Assembly: GCF_001441615.1 (NCBI RefSeq)
Contig: NZ_LAXJ01000008.1
Location: 1-64,000 of the forward strand
Source: Roseovarius atlanticus
Lineage (GTDB): Bacteria; Pseudomonadota; Alphaproteobacteria; Rhodobacterales; Rhodobacteraceae
Direction: 5' to 3'
Length of the DNA: 64,000 nt
A model generated the notes under the pieces. It was not told the DNA's origin. It worked only from the letters and a program-made list of their open reading frames with translations, and searched no databases. Made by a program: the position numbers and the translations under genes. Numbering within the stretch: the first letter of the stretch is position 1; each line of letters opens with the position of its first letter. Of the stretch, positions 9,239 through 16,904 are shown piece after piece.

Positions 9239-9427
9239 TCACGCAAGCGCGTGCTTTGCGGCGTCGAGTTCCTTGTTGGTCTCGGCGTCGTTCTTCGCCG
9301 TATGTGCCTTTTCGGCAGCCCGATAGTGCTTCAGGGCTTCATCCTTCTTCGGCCCATCGGGCGCCTTGTCCCAATCGGCTTTGACGGATTTCATCTTTTC
9401 GGCAGTTTTCGTATTTTCGGAAGACAT
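9239..9427 (-). CDS. Small charged helical protein (62 aa)
   Basis: A 62-residue, lysine-, alanine- and glutamate-rich protein (MSSENTKTAEKMKSVKADWD ...), predicted fully helical and soluble. The ATG at 9427 has an AAGGAC site; a longer frame from 9481 lacks one. Similar proteins with the phrase DKAPDGPKK are, from memory, found across Rhizobiales and Rhodobacterales and are annotated as hypothetical. Its place beside groESL and the Crp/FNR regulator suggests a stress role. It converges on the regulator gene. Confidence 0.7.
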   Translation of the reverse strand: MSSENTKTAEKMKSVKADWDKAPDGPKKDEALKHYRAAEKAHTAKNDAETNKELDAAKHALA

Positions 9428-9733
9428 TAACGTAGTCCTTTCATGGACAGTCCGAGAATAAGAAGCGTGCCGGCATGCCAACCAATTTGCAATTTGCAGA
9501 CCGACACACTTCTAGGATACTCGAAATAAAATGCCCTACCAAATATTCGGCGGGCACACCCAACGTTACCAATACCGGCGTTTTGCCGCACTGACGCAGG
9601 TTAGCCTAGACGCGAGACACTGCGGATTCTTGCTATGGTTCAACTAAAGCATGCCTGCGGTGAAGACTGGTACTGGTCCGTAGCCCCATGCCCTGAACGC
9701 TGACGCCTGCCCCGGTTGGTCCACCGTATGGAC
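9428..9733. other. Intergenic stretch carrying one copy of a 14-bp motif
   Basis: No gene is seen. It holds CTGACGCAGGTTAG at 9591-9604 and otherwise AT-richer DNA, and includes the promoter region for the 62-residue gene to its left. Confidence 0.5.
9591..9604 (+). promoter_or_regulatory. 14-bp motif, copy 1
   Basis: CTGACGCAGGTTAG has an exact reverse-complement copy at 10,711-10,724; the pair flanks the two-gene unit 9734-10,575. Its layout CTGAC-N4-GTTAG resembles TTGAC-N4-GTCAA sites of the Crp/FNR family. Confidence 0.5.
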
Positions 9734-10147
9734 TCACATCACGGCCGTTTGCTGATGGGAAAGTCTCAGCCAATTGCCTCCGTCGTTAAGGTAGGTGGAG
9801 GCGCAGAGGGCTTTGTAGATCGGCACTTCAGGCTTTTCAGCCGAAGCACGGTAGGTGAGAATGGCGATCTCACCGCCGCCCGTCACGCGGCGTTCCGTCA
9901 TGACGACGGAACGCCAACCAGTTCTCTTTTTGAGATGGTCCCACATCAGATCGCCCTGGAGAATGCCCGGTGGATAAGGAAAGACCATGACCGCGTTGGC
10001 GGCACTCGTTGTCCGCGCGCTGTCCGAGCCACTGGTCCAGAAGTGTTCCTCCATAACCCAGAGGTCGTCTTGTTCGCAGGGCGAGAACTTCCCGCTTCGG
10101 TGGGCCACATGATCTGGAAGGTTTTCGGTTCGATGAAGCGTGGTCAT
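9734..10147 (-). CDS. Hypothetical protein, possible SnoaL/NTF2-like fold
   Basis: A 137-residue soluble protein. The order of elements (W-x-E--FWTSG near the start; GWRSVVMTERRVT; AILTYRA; LCASTYLNDGGNWLRLSHQQT at the end) is like DUF4440/SnoaL-type NTF2 proteins, where the last strand carries W-x-L-x-x-H-Q-Q. I cannot name a substrate. Its start overlaps the stop of the upstream membrane protein gene by ATGA, so the two are translated together. Confidence 0.65.
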   Translation of the reverse strand: MTTLHRTENLPDHVAHRSGKFSPCEQDDLWVMEEHFWTSGSDSARTTSAANAVMVFPYPPGILQGDLMWDHLKKRTGWRSVVMTERRVTGGGEIAILTYRASAEKPEVPIYKALCASTYLNDGGNWLRLSHQQTAVM

Positions 10148-10575
10148 TTGCCCGCTCCCGACCCGGCAAGAATGAGCATCGGCAGGATTACGAAAACTAT
10201 GGAGAGCACGACCCAGATTACTCCGCTCAAGCCTGGGTGGGCGTCGGCGGCAATTGAGGTGGCCCGCGTTGTGTAACCTGACACCGGGCCTTCAGGAAGC
10301 AACTGGCTCAGGTCTCTTGCAACACTGTCGTGATCGCTTGCGAGCGTCGGAACATCCCGAAAGCGAGCAAGCAGCGTTCCCAACCGTTTCTGAGCCGCGT
10401 CGCGCTTCAGCCGGACCAGTTCGGCGGTTTCCATCCAAGGGTCGAGGTCGAGCCGCGCGAATGTGGAGAGTACCGTCACAACATATCCATTCCGGTCTTC
10501 TCCGACCGACGCATAGAGAAATCGCTCGAACTCGGGCGGGTGCGGGTTGAGAACATCGGGTTCGGTCATGGTCAT
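10144..10575 (-). CDS. Hypothetical protein with C-terminal membrane anchor
   Basis: A 143-residue protein with a soluble N-terminal domain (about 1-110) and one hydrophobic helix near the C-terminus (GVIWVVLSIVFVILPMLILA, about 118-137). That gives a tail-anchored inner-membrane topology. An AAGGA site precedes the double ATG at 10,575/10,569. It is the first gene of a two-gene unit with the NTF2-like protein, and its promoter lies in the divergent region that holds copy 2 of the 14-bp motif. The function is unknown. Confidence 0.65.
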   Translation of the reverse strand: MTMTEPDVLNPHPPEFERFLYASVGEDRNGYVVTVLSTFARLDLDPWMETAELVRLKRDAAQKRLGTLLARFRDVPTLASDHDSVARDLSQLLPEGPVSGYTTRATSIAADAHPGLSGVIWVVLSIVFVILPMLILAGSGAGK

Positions 10576-10710
10576 TCCAATCCTTGGGTGAAAGAACGCA
10601 AATCGTTCCGGTTTTCCCGAAGGATACGGGCTGTTCAGTTTGGGCGCCCTTACACAGGTCAGTGCTGGCCATTGTTTCCCGCACGTGAGCGACGGGTTTT
10701 GTGCCCGGGA

Positions 10711-10724
10711 CTAACCTGCGTCAG
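10711..10724 (-). promoter_or_regulatory. 14-bp motif, copy 2
   Basis: CTAACCTGCGTCAG is the exact reverse complement of 9591-9604. It sits in the 267-bp divergent promoter region between the 10,575 (minus) and 10,843 (plus) genes, where a shared operator would be expected. Confidence 0.5.
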
Positions 10725-10842
10725 CGCCGGCTGGCCGATCCCGATGTACAAAGAGTGGAATCGCTTGACTGGTTAGGCTCGGAATCTGAGGGGCCGTCGA
10801 CTGTCGTGAGCGACAAAACTGCCGACATCGCGGAGACCAGAC

Positions 10843-11157
10843 ATGAATATGCGGTCGACAAGCTCGACAGTAACTTTCTTGAAGCCGTTTACCCTCGGGA
10901 GAGATCCGGACGAACTGCCAGCAGGCGACTACGAAGTCGTTGTCGAAGAAGAACTTCTACAAGGGCTGAGCTTCGAAGCCTATCGTCGAACAGCAACTTA
11001 CCTGATGGTGCGCGGCAGGGGGAGCCATGCAGGTCGCGCCCAGTTGCGCACGATCTCTGAAAAAGATCTGAACGAGGCGCTGAGACGGGATGCGGCCACA
11101 TTCGAAACCAACAAAAACAGCGACGCGGCGCTTTCTCCGCAGGAGGATCGAACATGA
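10843..11157 (+). CDS. 'PFTL' family hypothetical protein
   Basis: A 104-residue soluble protein. Its core, TVTFLKPFTLGRDPDELPAG followed by DYEVVVEEE, matches the protein at 14,706-15,197 (VFSQPFTLPDFDETLPAGEY), so this window has at least two members of one family. The pattern FxxPFTL-x(4-6)-D-x-LPAGxYxVExE suggests a small beta-rich domain. It is the first of three genes joined by ATGA overlaps (10,843-11,977), divergent from the 9734-10,575 pair. The function is unknown. Confidence 0.75.
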   Translation: MNMRSTSSTVTFLKPFTLGRDPDELPAGDYEVVVEEELLQGLSFEAYRRTATYLMVRGRGSHAGRAQLRTISEKDLNEALRRDAATFETNKNSDAALSPQEDRT

Positions 11158-11507
11158 ACTTTTCCGCACGGCTCAAACCCGGGCTTTATGGTGCGTTGAT
11201 TGGCGCGGTAGTTGTCGGTGTCGTCGGTTTCACCTGGGGAGGCTGGGTAACCGGAGGCACCGCGAACGACAGGGCAGAAGCGATGTCGCGCGACGAAGTT
11301 ATCGCCTCCATGGTGCCGGTTTGCCTCGATATGGCACAGTCCGACCCATCGCGGACGGACAAGCTGGCAACGATCAAGGCGGCCGCGACCTACCAGCGGC
11401 GCGAGGCTGTCATGAAGACCGGCTGGGCGACGATGCCGGGAACCGATGCGCCGAACCGGGATATTGCGCAAGCTTGCTTGGCTGTTCTCGAGATCGATGA
11501 AGGATGA
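11154..11507 (+). CDS. Hypothetical membrane-anchored protein
   Basis: A 117-residue protein with one N-terminal transmembrane helix rich in small residues (LYGALIGAVVVGVVGFTWGG, about 11-30) and a soluble C-terminal domain containing two cysteines (PVCLDMAQ and QACLAV). The topology suggests a periplasmic domain anchored in the inner membrane. It overlaps both neighbours by ATGA, which indicates tight coupling in the 10,843-11,977 operon. No family is recognised. Confidence 0.7.
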   Translation: MNFSARLKPGLYGALIGAVVVGVVGFTWGGWVTGGTANDRAEAMSRDEVIASMVPVCLDMAQSDPSRTDKLATIKAAATYQRREAVMKTGWATMPGTDAPNRDIAQACLAVLEIDEG

Positions 11508-11977
11508 ACCGCACCATGCGGATTGCATCACCCGAAACAACTGACCTCGAGCGCCGGGTGCTGGCGCACGAACGCGTCCTGCAATCACTGATCGCATATA
11601 TGGCGCGCACCGAGCCACGGTTCACCGATCATCTGCGAGAACGGTTCGTCGAGCCGATGAGCACCGCCCGACACGAACACGACCACCGCGAAACCGACGA
11701 CTATGCGGAAGAATTCATTCGCGCCGTGATACGCCTTGGGGAAATGCGCGCGCCAAAAGCAAAGGAGGCGAACGTGTCTGACAAGCTGCCATTGCCGCCG
11801 AAAAGCAAAGTGGAAAAAGAAACTTCCATAGACTGGCCAGCGCGGCGCAGCGGGGTTCAGGTGCGCGAAAGAAATGGCATTTGGGAGGTGAAGGTCGATG
11901 GCAAGTTTCGTGGCGACTACCACCAGAAAGAACATGCGCTTGCAGCAGCAGCCTTGCACAAGTTGTCACGCCGATGA
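11504..11977 (+). CDS. Hypothetical protein with DUF2188-like C-terminus
   Basis: A 157-residue soluble protein. The N-terminal half is helical and charged (RRVLAHERVLQSLIAYM). The C-terminal ~40 residues (VRERNGIWEVKVDGKFRGDY then A-rich helix) resemble the short beta-beta-beta-alpha of DUF2188-type proteins, where W-x-V-x-x-x-G marks the sheet. Third gene of the ATGA-coupled operon. The role is unknown. The secreted Cys-repeat gene follows after 191 nt and may share the transcript. Confidence 0.65.
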   Translation: MNRTMRIASPETTDLERRVLAHERVLQSLIAYMARTEPRFTDHLRERFVEPMSTARHEHDHRETDDYAEEFIRAVIRLGEMRAPKAKEANVSDKLPLPPKSKVEKETSIDWPARRSGVQVRERNGIWEVKVDGKFRGDYHQKEHALAAAALHKLSRR

Positions 11978-12168
11978 CTTGTAGCACCCGCCCAACTATC
12001 TCACAGGAATTCTCGATAGAGGTGGCCGAGAACGAAGGAATGCCATCGAGGTCTGGTTCCAAGGACGTTTCGCCATCAATCTCGCTCAACGAAGGTGTCA
12101 CAGAAACGCTCACGCTTGGGCTACCGAAGACTCGCGCGGCAACCAACGAACCCCGTTCTGCAGAAGAA

Positions 12169-12978
12169 ATGCCGTCGATACAGCACAAGGACCCGACGAC
12201 CCGCCCGATTGCAAGGCTAATCGCCAGAATGACAGTCGCGGCCGGTTTGATCGCGTCTATGGCCTTCCCCGTCTTTGCGCAGGATGGCACTGGCCCGATC
12301 CCGCAGAACGCCCAGTCGCGCAGCTATGGTGAAGGCTGGAACTGTGATTTCGGTTATCGGGTGGATGGCGCCGAATGCCTGGCTCTCGACATCCCTGAGA
12401 ATGCCTTTGCAACGGGTCGGTCCTACGGTTTGGGCTGGGAATGTGGGCGGGGGTATGCAGCGGTCGAGGGGTCGTCCTGCGCGGCGATTCCGGTGCCCGA
12501 CAATGCGTTCCTGCGATCCTCGGGATACGGCTGGCAATGTGATCGCGGGTACCGGAAGGATCGCGAAAACTGCGTTCTGATCGACCTGCCGGACAAAGCT
12601 TATCTCACCGACGACGGTTCAGGCTCTGGATGGACCTGCGAGCGCGGTTTTGCCGCCAGTTCGGGCGCATGCGTTCCGATTGCGGTTCCCGAGAATGGTT
12701 ATCTTACCAATGCGGAATATGGTTACGAATGGACCTGCGAGAGGGGCTTTTTCAAGATCGATAGCCGTTGCGATCCCGTTGTGCTCCCGGCGAATGCCTT
12801 TCTGGTTTCGGAATCCTATGGGCCGGCATGGCGCTGTGAGCGAGGATTTGAGAAAAGTGAAAACGCCTGTTTTCCGATAGACCTTCCAGCCAACGCACAC
12901 TTGGATCGTTCCGGAAACACATGGCGCTGCAATCCCGGTTTTCGGTCCTCGGACGGGGCGTGTGTTCTTGGACGATAG
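12169..12978 (+). CDS. Secreted Cys-rich tandem-repeat protein
   Basis: A 269-residue exported protein. A signal peptide (ARMTVAAGLIASMAFPVFAQ) is followed by seven tandem units of about 30-34 residues, each with W-x-C-x-x-G-[FY], a second Cys about 8 residues on, and most with a closing [VLI]-P-x-N-A. The unit pattern is roughly YGxxWxCxRGF-x(6)-C-x-x-I-x-x-P-x-NAxL. Fourteen regularly spaced cysteines suggest one disulphide per unit in the periplasm or outside. The frame is open back to 11,881; I prefer ATG 12,169 because it gives a normal signal peptide, but 12,040 is possible. Confidence 0.75.
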   Translation: MPSIQHKDPTTRPIARLIARMTVAAGLIASMAFPVFAQDGTGPIPQNAQSRSYGEGWNCDFGYRVDGAECLALDIPENAFATGRSYGLGWECGRGYAAVEGSSCAAIPVPDNAFLRSSGYGWQCDRGYRKDRENCVLIDLPDKAYLTDDGSGSGWTCERGFAASSGACVPIAVPENGYLTNAEYGYEWTCERGFFKIDSRCDPVVLPANAFLVSESYGPAWRCERGFEKSENACFPIDLPANAHLDRSGNTWRCNPGFRSSDGACVLGR

Positions 12979-13018
12979 TGCGCAGCGATCAGACCACGGC
13001 GGTACGCCCGCCATCCGG

Positions 13019-13852
13019 ATGCGGATCGGGTGCCGCCTGGAGTACCGTCTGACGCAAGCGACGCCATTCATCGCCATGCTGAACGTGCACTACTCGCGCT
13101 TCGGGGACTTGGAGCGCGCCGACTATCTCGTGACCTCACCCAGCGTACCGCTGGAAAGTTATCGTGACGGTTTCGGAAACTGGTGTACTCGGATGGTAGC
13201 TCCCGCCGGAAACTTCACCTTATCCACCGACGGGATATTCCGCGACACCGGACTGCCGGATCCGACGGCGCCCGACGCCACACAGCAGCCAGTCCAGGAT
13301 CTGCCCTTCGAAACGCTGATCTATCTTCTTGGCAGTCGCTACTGCGATACAGATCTTCTGTCGGAAGAGGCATGGCGCCTGTTCGAGGCCACCCCGCCGG
13401 GCTGGGTGCGCGTCCAGGCCATCTGCGATTTCGTGCACAAGACTGTCTCATTCGACTATATGCAGGCTAGCGCGACGCGCACAGCGTCGCAAACGCTGGC
13501 CGGTCGGCAGGGTGTCTGCCGAGATTTCGCCCATCTCGCGATCGCGTTATGCCGGTGCATGAACATTCCAGCTCGCTATTGCACCGGCTATCTTAGCGAA
13601 CTCGGTGAACCCGCACCGCACGCACCCGACGATTTCGCAGCCTGGATGGAAGTCTATCTCGACGACCGCTGGTGGGTATTCGATCCGCGAAACAACTCAA
13701 GACGCTTGGGGCGAATCCTGATTGCCCGCGGACGGGACGCCTCAGACGTGCCCCTGACGCAGACATTCGGGCCGAATACCCTCACGAAATTCGATGTCTG
13801 GACCACAGACGCAGGGGAAGGTCCGATTGAGGCTCTTGTTAAATGCAACTGA
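13019..13852 (+). CDS. Transglutaminase-fold protein, catalytic His replaced
   Basis: A 277-residue cytoplasmic transglutaminase-like protein. The nucleophile context GVCRDFAHL (Cys about 166) and the Asp context WWVFDPRNN (about 220) are present. Where the family usually has His-Ala-Trp, this protein reads DDFAAWMEVYL, an Ala, so the Cys-His-Asp triad looks incomplete. C-terminal LIARGRDASDVPL is typical of this subfamily. The start is set at ATG 13,019 (MRIGCRLEYRL), matching the usual N-terminus. Such proteins may act as peptidases, amidases or binding scaffolds. A second copy with an intact triad lies at 15,417. Confidence 0.85.
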   Translation: MRIGCRLEYRLTQATPFIAMLNVHYSRFGDLERADYLVTSPSVPLESYRDGFGNWCTRMVAPAGNFTLSTDGIFRDTGLPDPTAPDATQQPVQDLPFETLIYLLGSRYCDTDLLSEEAWRLFEATPPGWVRVQAICDFVHKTVSFDYMQASATRTASQTLAGRQGVCRDFAHLAIALCRCMNIPARYCTGYLSELGEPAPHAPDDFAAWMEVYLDDRWWVFDPRNNSRRLGRILIARGRDASDVPLTQTFGPNTLTKFDVWTTDAGEGPIEALVKCN

Positions 13853-13952
13853 TCGGTAGCGTCCTGTCATGCAAAGAATGCGCTCGATCCTCTTCGCGTC
13901 GTGAAGTCCACTGCTGAGCCAGGATTCCTGTCATGGCGTTCCAAACCACAGA

Positions 13953-14138
13953 TTGTCTTGTAGACCAGATACGACCACTTCGATCTTCGCCAGAACCGTA
14001 TTTTTGCGACCGTTCAAGCTTTCGAGATGCGATGAGAAATGGCCGGCGCATAGGAGAGCGCCACGCAAATGCGAATGCCTGTGGGCTGGATCGAACCGGG
14101 CACATGAATCTCATCGGTGCTCGTCTATGTCGGACTAA
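13953..14138 (+). pseudogene. Possible decayed PFTL-family fragment
   Basis: This frame encodes TVFLRPFKLSRCDEKWPA, which lines up with TVTFLKPFTLGRDPDELPA of the 10,843 gene. After that point the resemblance is lost, and no good start codon or ribosome site is present. It may be a third, frameshifted copy. Similarity over only ~18 residues makes this tentative. Confidence 0.35.
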
Positions 14139-14460
14139 AAGCAGGTCGGCAGAAAGTCCTGCCAAGATGAATAGGGCACGTCGAGGGATTAATGCATGTC
14201 AAACAGGCGCACCAAACAGAACTGTACGCTCGGGTATTGAAGAAAGAGAGCGGTGTCGGGCAGGTCGTCAGCTGTCCACCATGGCGTCGCCGGGGTTCCG
14301 CAATGACCGAAGGCAAAATCAATCTCAACGCTTCGCCGCGTGGTCATAATAGCGACTGACAGAACTTGGTTTTCTTTGCGAAGCTACATCGTAAATCAGT
14401 TCGACAATGCCCATATAAGTAATCCCGCTGTCAAGCATCCCGGTCCGGTATGGACCAGGA

Positions 14461-14476
14461 ATTGGCGCCGGCCAAT
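14461..14476. promoter_or_regulatory. Perfect 16-bp palindrome near a start codon
   Basis: ATTGGCGCCGGCCAAT gives 6-bp arms around GCCG, 15 bp upstream of the ATG at 14,492. Placement next to the ribosome site fits a repressor operator or an RNA hairpin controlling translation. Confidence 0.4.
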
Positions 14477-14491
14477 CAAAGGATCGATGAT

Positions 14492-14629
14492 ATGTCTTTC
14501 AAGGATCTGACAGCAAGGGCTGCGGCTGCATTGAAGCCGAAGGCTAAGGAAGCTGCGAATACTCCTGAAACGAAGACTGCATCCAAGGGAACCAGCAAGG
14601 ATACACAAACGAAATCAAAGACATCCTGA
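14492..14629 (+). CDS. Small Lys/Ala/Thr-rich protein (45 aa)
   Basis: A 45-residue protein (MSFKDLTARAAAALKPKAKE ...) with a helical N-terminus and a low-complexity Thr/Lys/Ser tail, no cysteines and no membrane helix. AAGGA lies 8 nt before the ATG, fixing the start. Similar short SFKDLTxRAAAALK proteins occur, as I recall, in Roseobacter-group genomes without known function. A strong hairpin (14,644-14,671) separates it from the PFTL gene at 14,706. Confidence 0.65.
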   Translation: MSFKDLTARAAAALKPKAKEAANTPETKTASKGTSKDTQTKSKTS

Positions 14630-14643
14630 AGCATGAGAAAGCC

Positions 14644-14671
14644 TCGTGCCCCTTTGTTAAAGTGGGCACGA
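14644..14671 (+). other. Strong hairpin between two genes
   Basis: TCGTGCCC and GGGCACGA form an 8-bp perfect stem, and the loop can extend pairing through CTTT and AAAG. No T-run follows, so it may be an RNA-processing or attenuation element rather than a terminator. Confidence 0.45.
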
Positions 14672-14705
14672 ACCACCTGCTTCATCAAGGAAGAGGAACA
14701 CGCCA

Positions 14706-15197
14706 ATGGAAGATTTGACGAGCAAGACCGTCGCGGTTTTTTCCCAACCTTTCACCCTTCCAGACTTCGACGAGACGCTTCCCGCGGGTGAGTATGAGGT
14801 CGAAACGGAGTTGGTTTCACCGCCCGATCAAAATGACCCCGAAGCCTGGAAAGCTTCCGTCTCGGTGAAGCTTCATTCCCGGGCATCCCATCCCGGTCTT
14901 GAGAGGTCTCTGACCGTTTCCCTTACCGATCTCGACCATGCACGCGCCAAGGACAAGCTGACGGGCAGGTTGTTATCCGACTTTTTCGTGGAAGAAATGC
15001 TGGCTGATCCGATGATACGCCTCGTGATGGAGGCAGACGGTTTCTCGGAGGTGCAGGTGCGACATCTCTACTCGCGGAATGATATGCCCGGCTCCAACCT
15101 CAATGTGACGAACTCAAAGACAAATGATCAAAGAACACGCGACGATGAGTCAATCCGGAACGCCGAAAACGAAGGCATGCCTTCACGACCGGACTGA
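14706..15197 (+). CDS. 'PFTL' family hypothetical protein, long form
   Basis: A 163-residue soluble protein. The N-terminal ~75 residues (VFSQPFTLPDFDETLPAGEY, then EVETELVSP) match the 10,843 protein. Residues ~75-125 form an extra helical part (LLSDFFVEEMLADPMIRLVM), and the tail is Asn/Ser/Arg-rich and probably disordered, ending AENEGMPSRPD. AGAGGAA precedes the ATG. It is placed between the two transglutaminase genes, as the shorter paralogue is upstream of the first, so the two families may work together. No known domain is recognised. Confidence 0.75.
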   Translation: MEDLTSKTVAVFSQPFTLPDFDETLPAGEYEVETELVSPPDQNDPEAWKASVSVKLHSRASHPGLERSLTVSLTDLDHARAKDKLTGRLLSDFFVEEMLADPMIRLVMEADGFSEVQVRHLYSRNDMPGSNLNVTNSKTNDQRTRDDESIRNAENEGMPSRPD

Positions 15198-15416
15198 CGA
15201 GCGCCCTCGCGCACAGTCCTTGGACCTGGACCGATTTTATTGCGAAGAAAGCCAACGTCGAAAGTTTAACTTAGGACTTTCTTAAGACATAGGCCTTGAG
15301 CGACGTTCCGCAGGACCGCCGATGCCTATGATGCCGTGAGTTCTTAAGGAATGAGAACTTCGCAAAACGGCTTGCCTGTAAGAACGGACATATCTTGAAG
15401 CTGCTAGTGCTCATCG

Positions 15417-16349
15417 GTGCGCACATCACATCTTCCAACTAGACTGGAAATCGGATTGACCTGCCTCGACGTTGTTCACACTACGACCTACCGATACCGC
15501 CACGAGGTCTCTCTCGGCGCGCACAGGTTAATGCTGCGTCCCCGCGAAAAGCAGGAATTGAGGCTTTTGTCGCACAAGCTGTCAATTACCCCGGAGGCAG
15601 CCGTCACGTGGGCACATGACGTGCGCGGGAACGCCATAGCAACCGCACTCTTTGACGCGCCCACGGATCACCTGGTGATCGAGAGCCGCGTGGTTCTGGA
15701 TCTGACAGCGCCGGCATGGCCGGTATTTTCTATCTCTGGGTCCGCTATCGAGTATCCGTTTCTCTATTCGCCTGATGAATGGACGGATTTGGGTTCACTG
15801 ACGGCCTCGCAATACACTGACAAGGATGGTCGACTTAGCCGGTGGGTTGAGAATTTTGTGATGACGCGTCCAACAGACACGCTTTCTCTGCTGAAAGACA
15901 TCAGCAATGGCGTTTTCGCGCAGATCTCCTATGAAGGCCGTGAGACGGAAGGAACCCAGCCGCCGATCGAGACCCTTGACCGAGGATCGGGCTCGTGCCG
16001 GGATTTCGCGGTCCTGCTTGCAGAAGCCACCCGCATGCTCGGGTTCGGATCTCGCATCGTCTCCGGCTATCTATCCAATCCGGACGAACGACTCATTGGC
16101 TCTGCAGGTTCCGGATCGACCCATGCATGGGTAGAGATATACCTGCCTGGTGCTGGATGGATCGCCTTCGATCCCACAAACCGGAGCGTAGGATCGCAGA
16201 ACCTGATACCGGTTGCCGTCGCTCGCGACATTCATCAGGCCGTGCCGGTCTCTGGCAGTTTCTCAGGGCAGCCGGATGCGCTTTCCTATCTTGGAGTTGA
16301 AGTCTTGGTGCGGCCCGTAGCTCACGGTGATCTAGCTATTCTATGCTAA
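15417..16349 (+). CDS. Transglutaminase-like protein with intact triad
   Basis: A 310-residue protein of the bacterial transglutaminase N-domain plus transglutaminase-core type. The N-domain begins near [20 protein letters not shown]. The triad is complete: Cys in [11 protein letters not shown] (about 193), His in [10 protein letters not shown] (about 236), Asp in [10 protein letters not shown] (about 251). No signal peptide is seen, so it is cytoplasmic; the reaction is probably peptide or isopeptide chemistry. The GTG at 15,417 opens the frame, but family members usually start around [10 protein letters not shown], so the true start may be some 15 codons later. Confidence 0.87.
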   Translation: MRTSHLPTRLEIGLTCLDVVHTTTYRYRHEVSLGAHRLMLRPREKQELRLLSHKLSITPEAAVTWAHDVRGNAIATALFDAPTDHLVIESRVVLDLTAPAWPVFSISGSAIEYPFLYSPDEWTDLGSLTASQYTDKDGRLSRWVENFVMTRPTDTLSLLKDISNGVFAQISYEGRETEGTQPPIETLDRGSGSCRDFAVLLAEATRMLGFGSRIVSGYLSNPDERLIGSAGSGSTHAWVEIYLPGAGWIAFDPTNRSVGSQNLIPVAVARDIHQAVPVSGSFSGQPDALSYLGVEVLVRPVAHGDLAILC

Positions 16350-16904
16350 GACTGCGACTCTCTTTCCGGACCAAGGTTTTGTCATAAGAGCCACGTAAGA
16401 ATCTAGCTAAGCGAAAGATCGGTCCGCAACGGGTCGCGGCTTAACCGTCTATCCAAGCCTAATGAATTAGCGCTTTTTCTGCATGCAGAACACCGTAAAT
16501 TGGCACGACGAACGAGCGGTTCCGCCTTCTACAAGTTTCGTCATGTTGAACGACCGCTTTTGGAAAATCCGCGCTGCAGAGCCGCACCGGATTCGTCGAT
16601 CAAGCTGCTTCGCTGCACCAGTAAGAGGCTGCGCTGTCCGCAAAGTAGCCATCCCGACTTTGAAAGTACTGCGCTTTCAATGAACGTCAGCATAGAGCTA
16701 GCTGCGCCGCGTCGGCGAGTATCCAGGAAAACGTCCGGTTAGGGCCGGGAGGGACTATAGACTCGCAAAGCGGAGTTTAGGTTGCCCTGTGGTGCCATCG
16801 AAAGGGTAAGAACTCGTTCAAACAAGCTGCAACTTAGATGAAACGCTGTAATGCGCTCTATCTTTTTCGGTTGGTATTACCGCTGGAACCAGTCATAGAG
16901 AGCA
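16350..16904. other. Gene-free stretch
   Basis: Open frames here are short, overlap each other and show no recognisable protein. Nothing else is seen. It may be decayed DNA between two cargo blocks, with a promoter for the acyltransferase at its right end. Confidence 0.45.

Larger units (their letters stand above)
13853..14491. other. Gene-poor stretch with a possible PFTL relic
   Basis: No strong gene. A short frame at 14,192-14,359 (55 residues, preceded by GAGGGA) has no recognisable features. A decayed PFTL-like fragment lies at 13,953-14,138. The remainder shows nothing I can assign. Confidence 0.45.

Noticed and set aside
14192..14359. 55-codon frame in a gene-poor gap
   Set aside because: A weak ribosome site exists but the product has no features and overlaps other short frames; kept only as a note.
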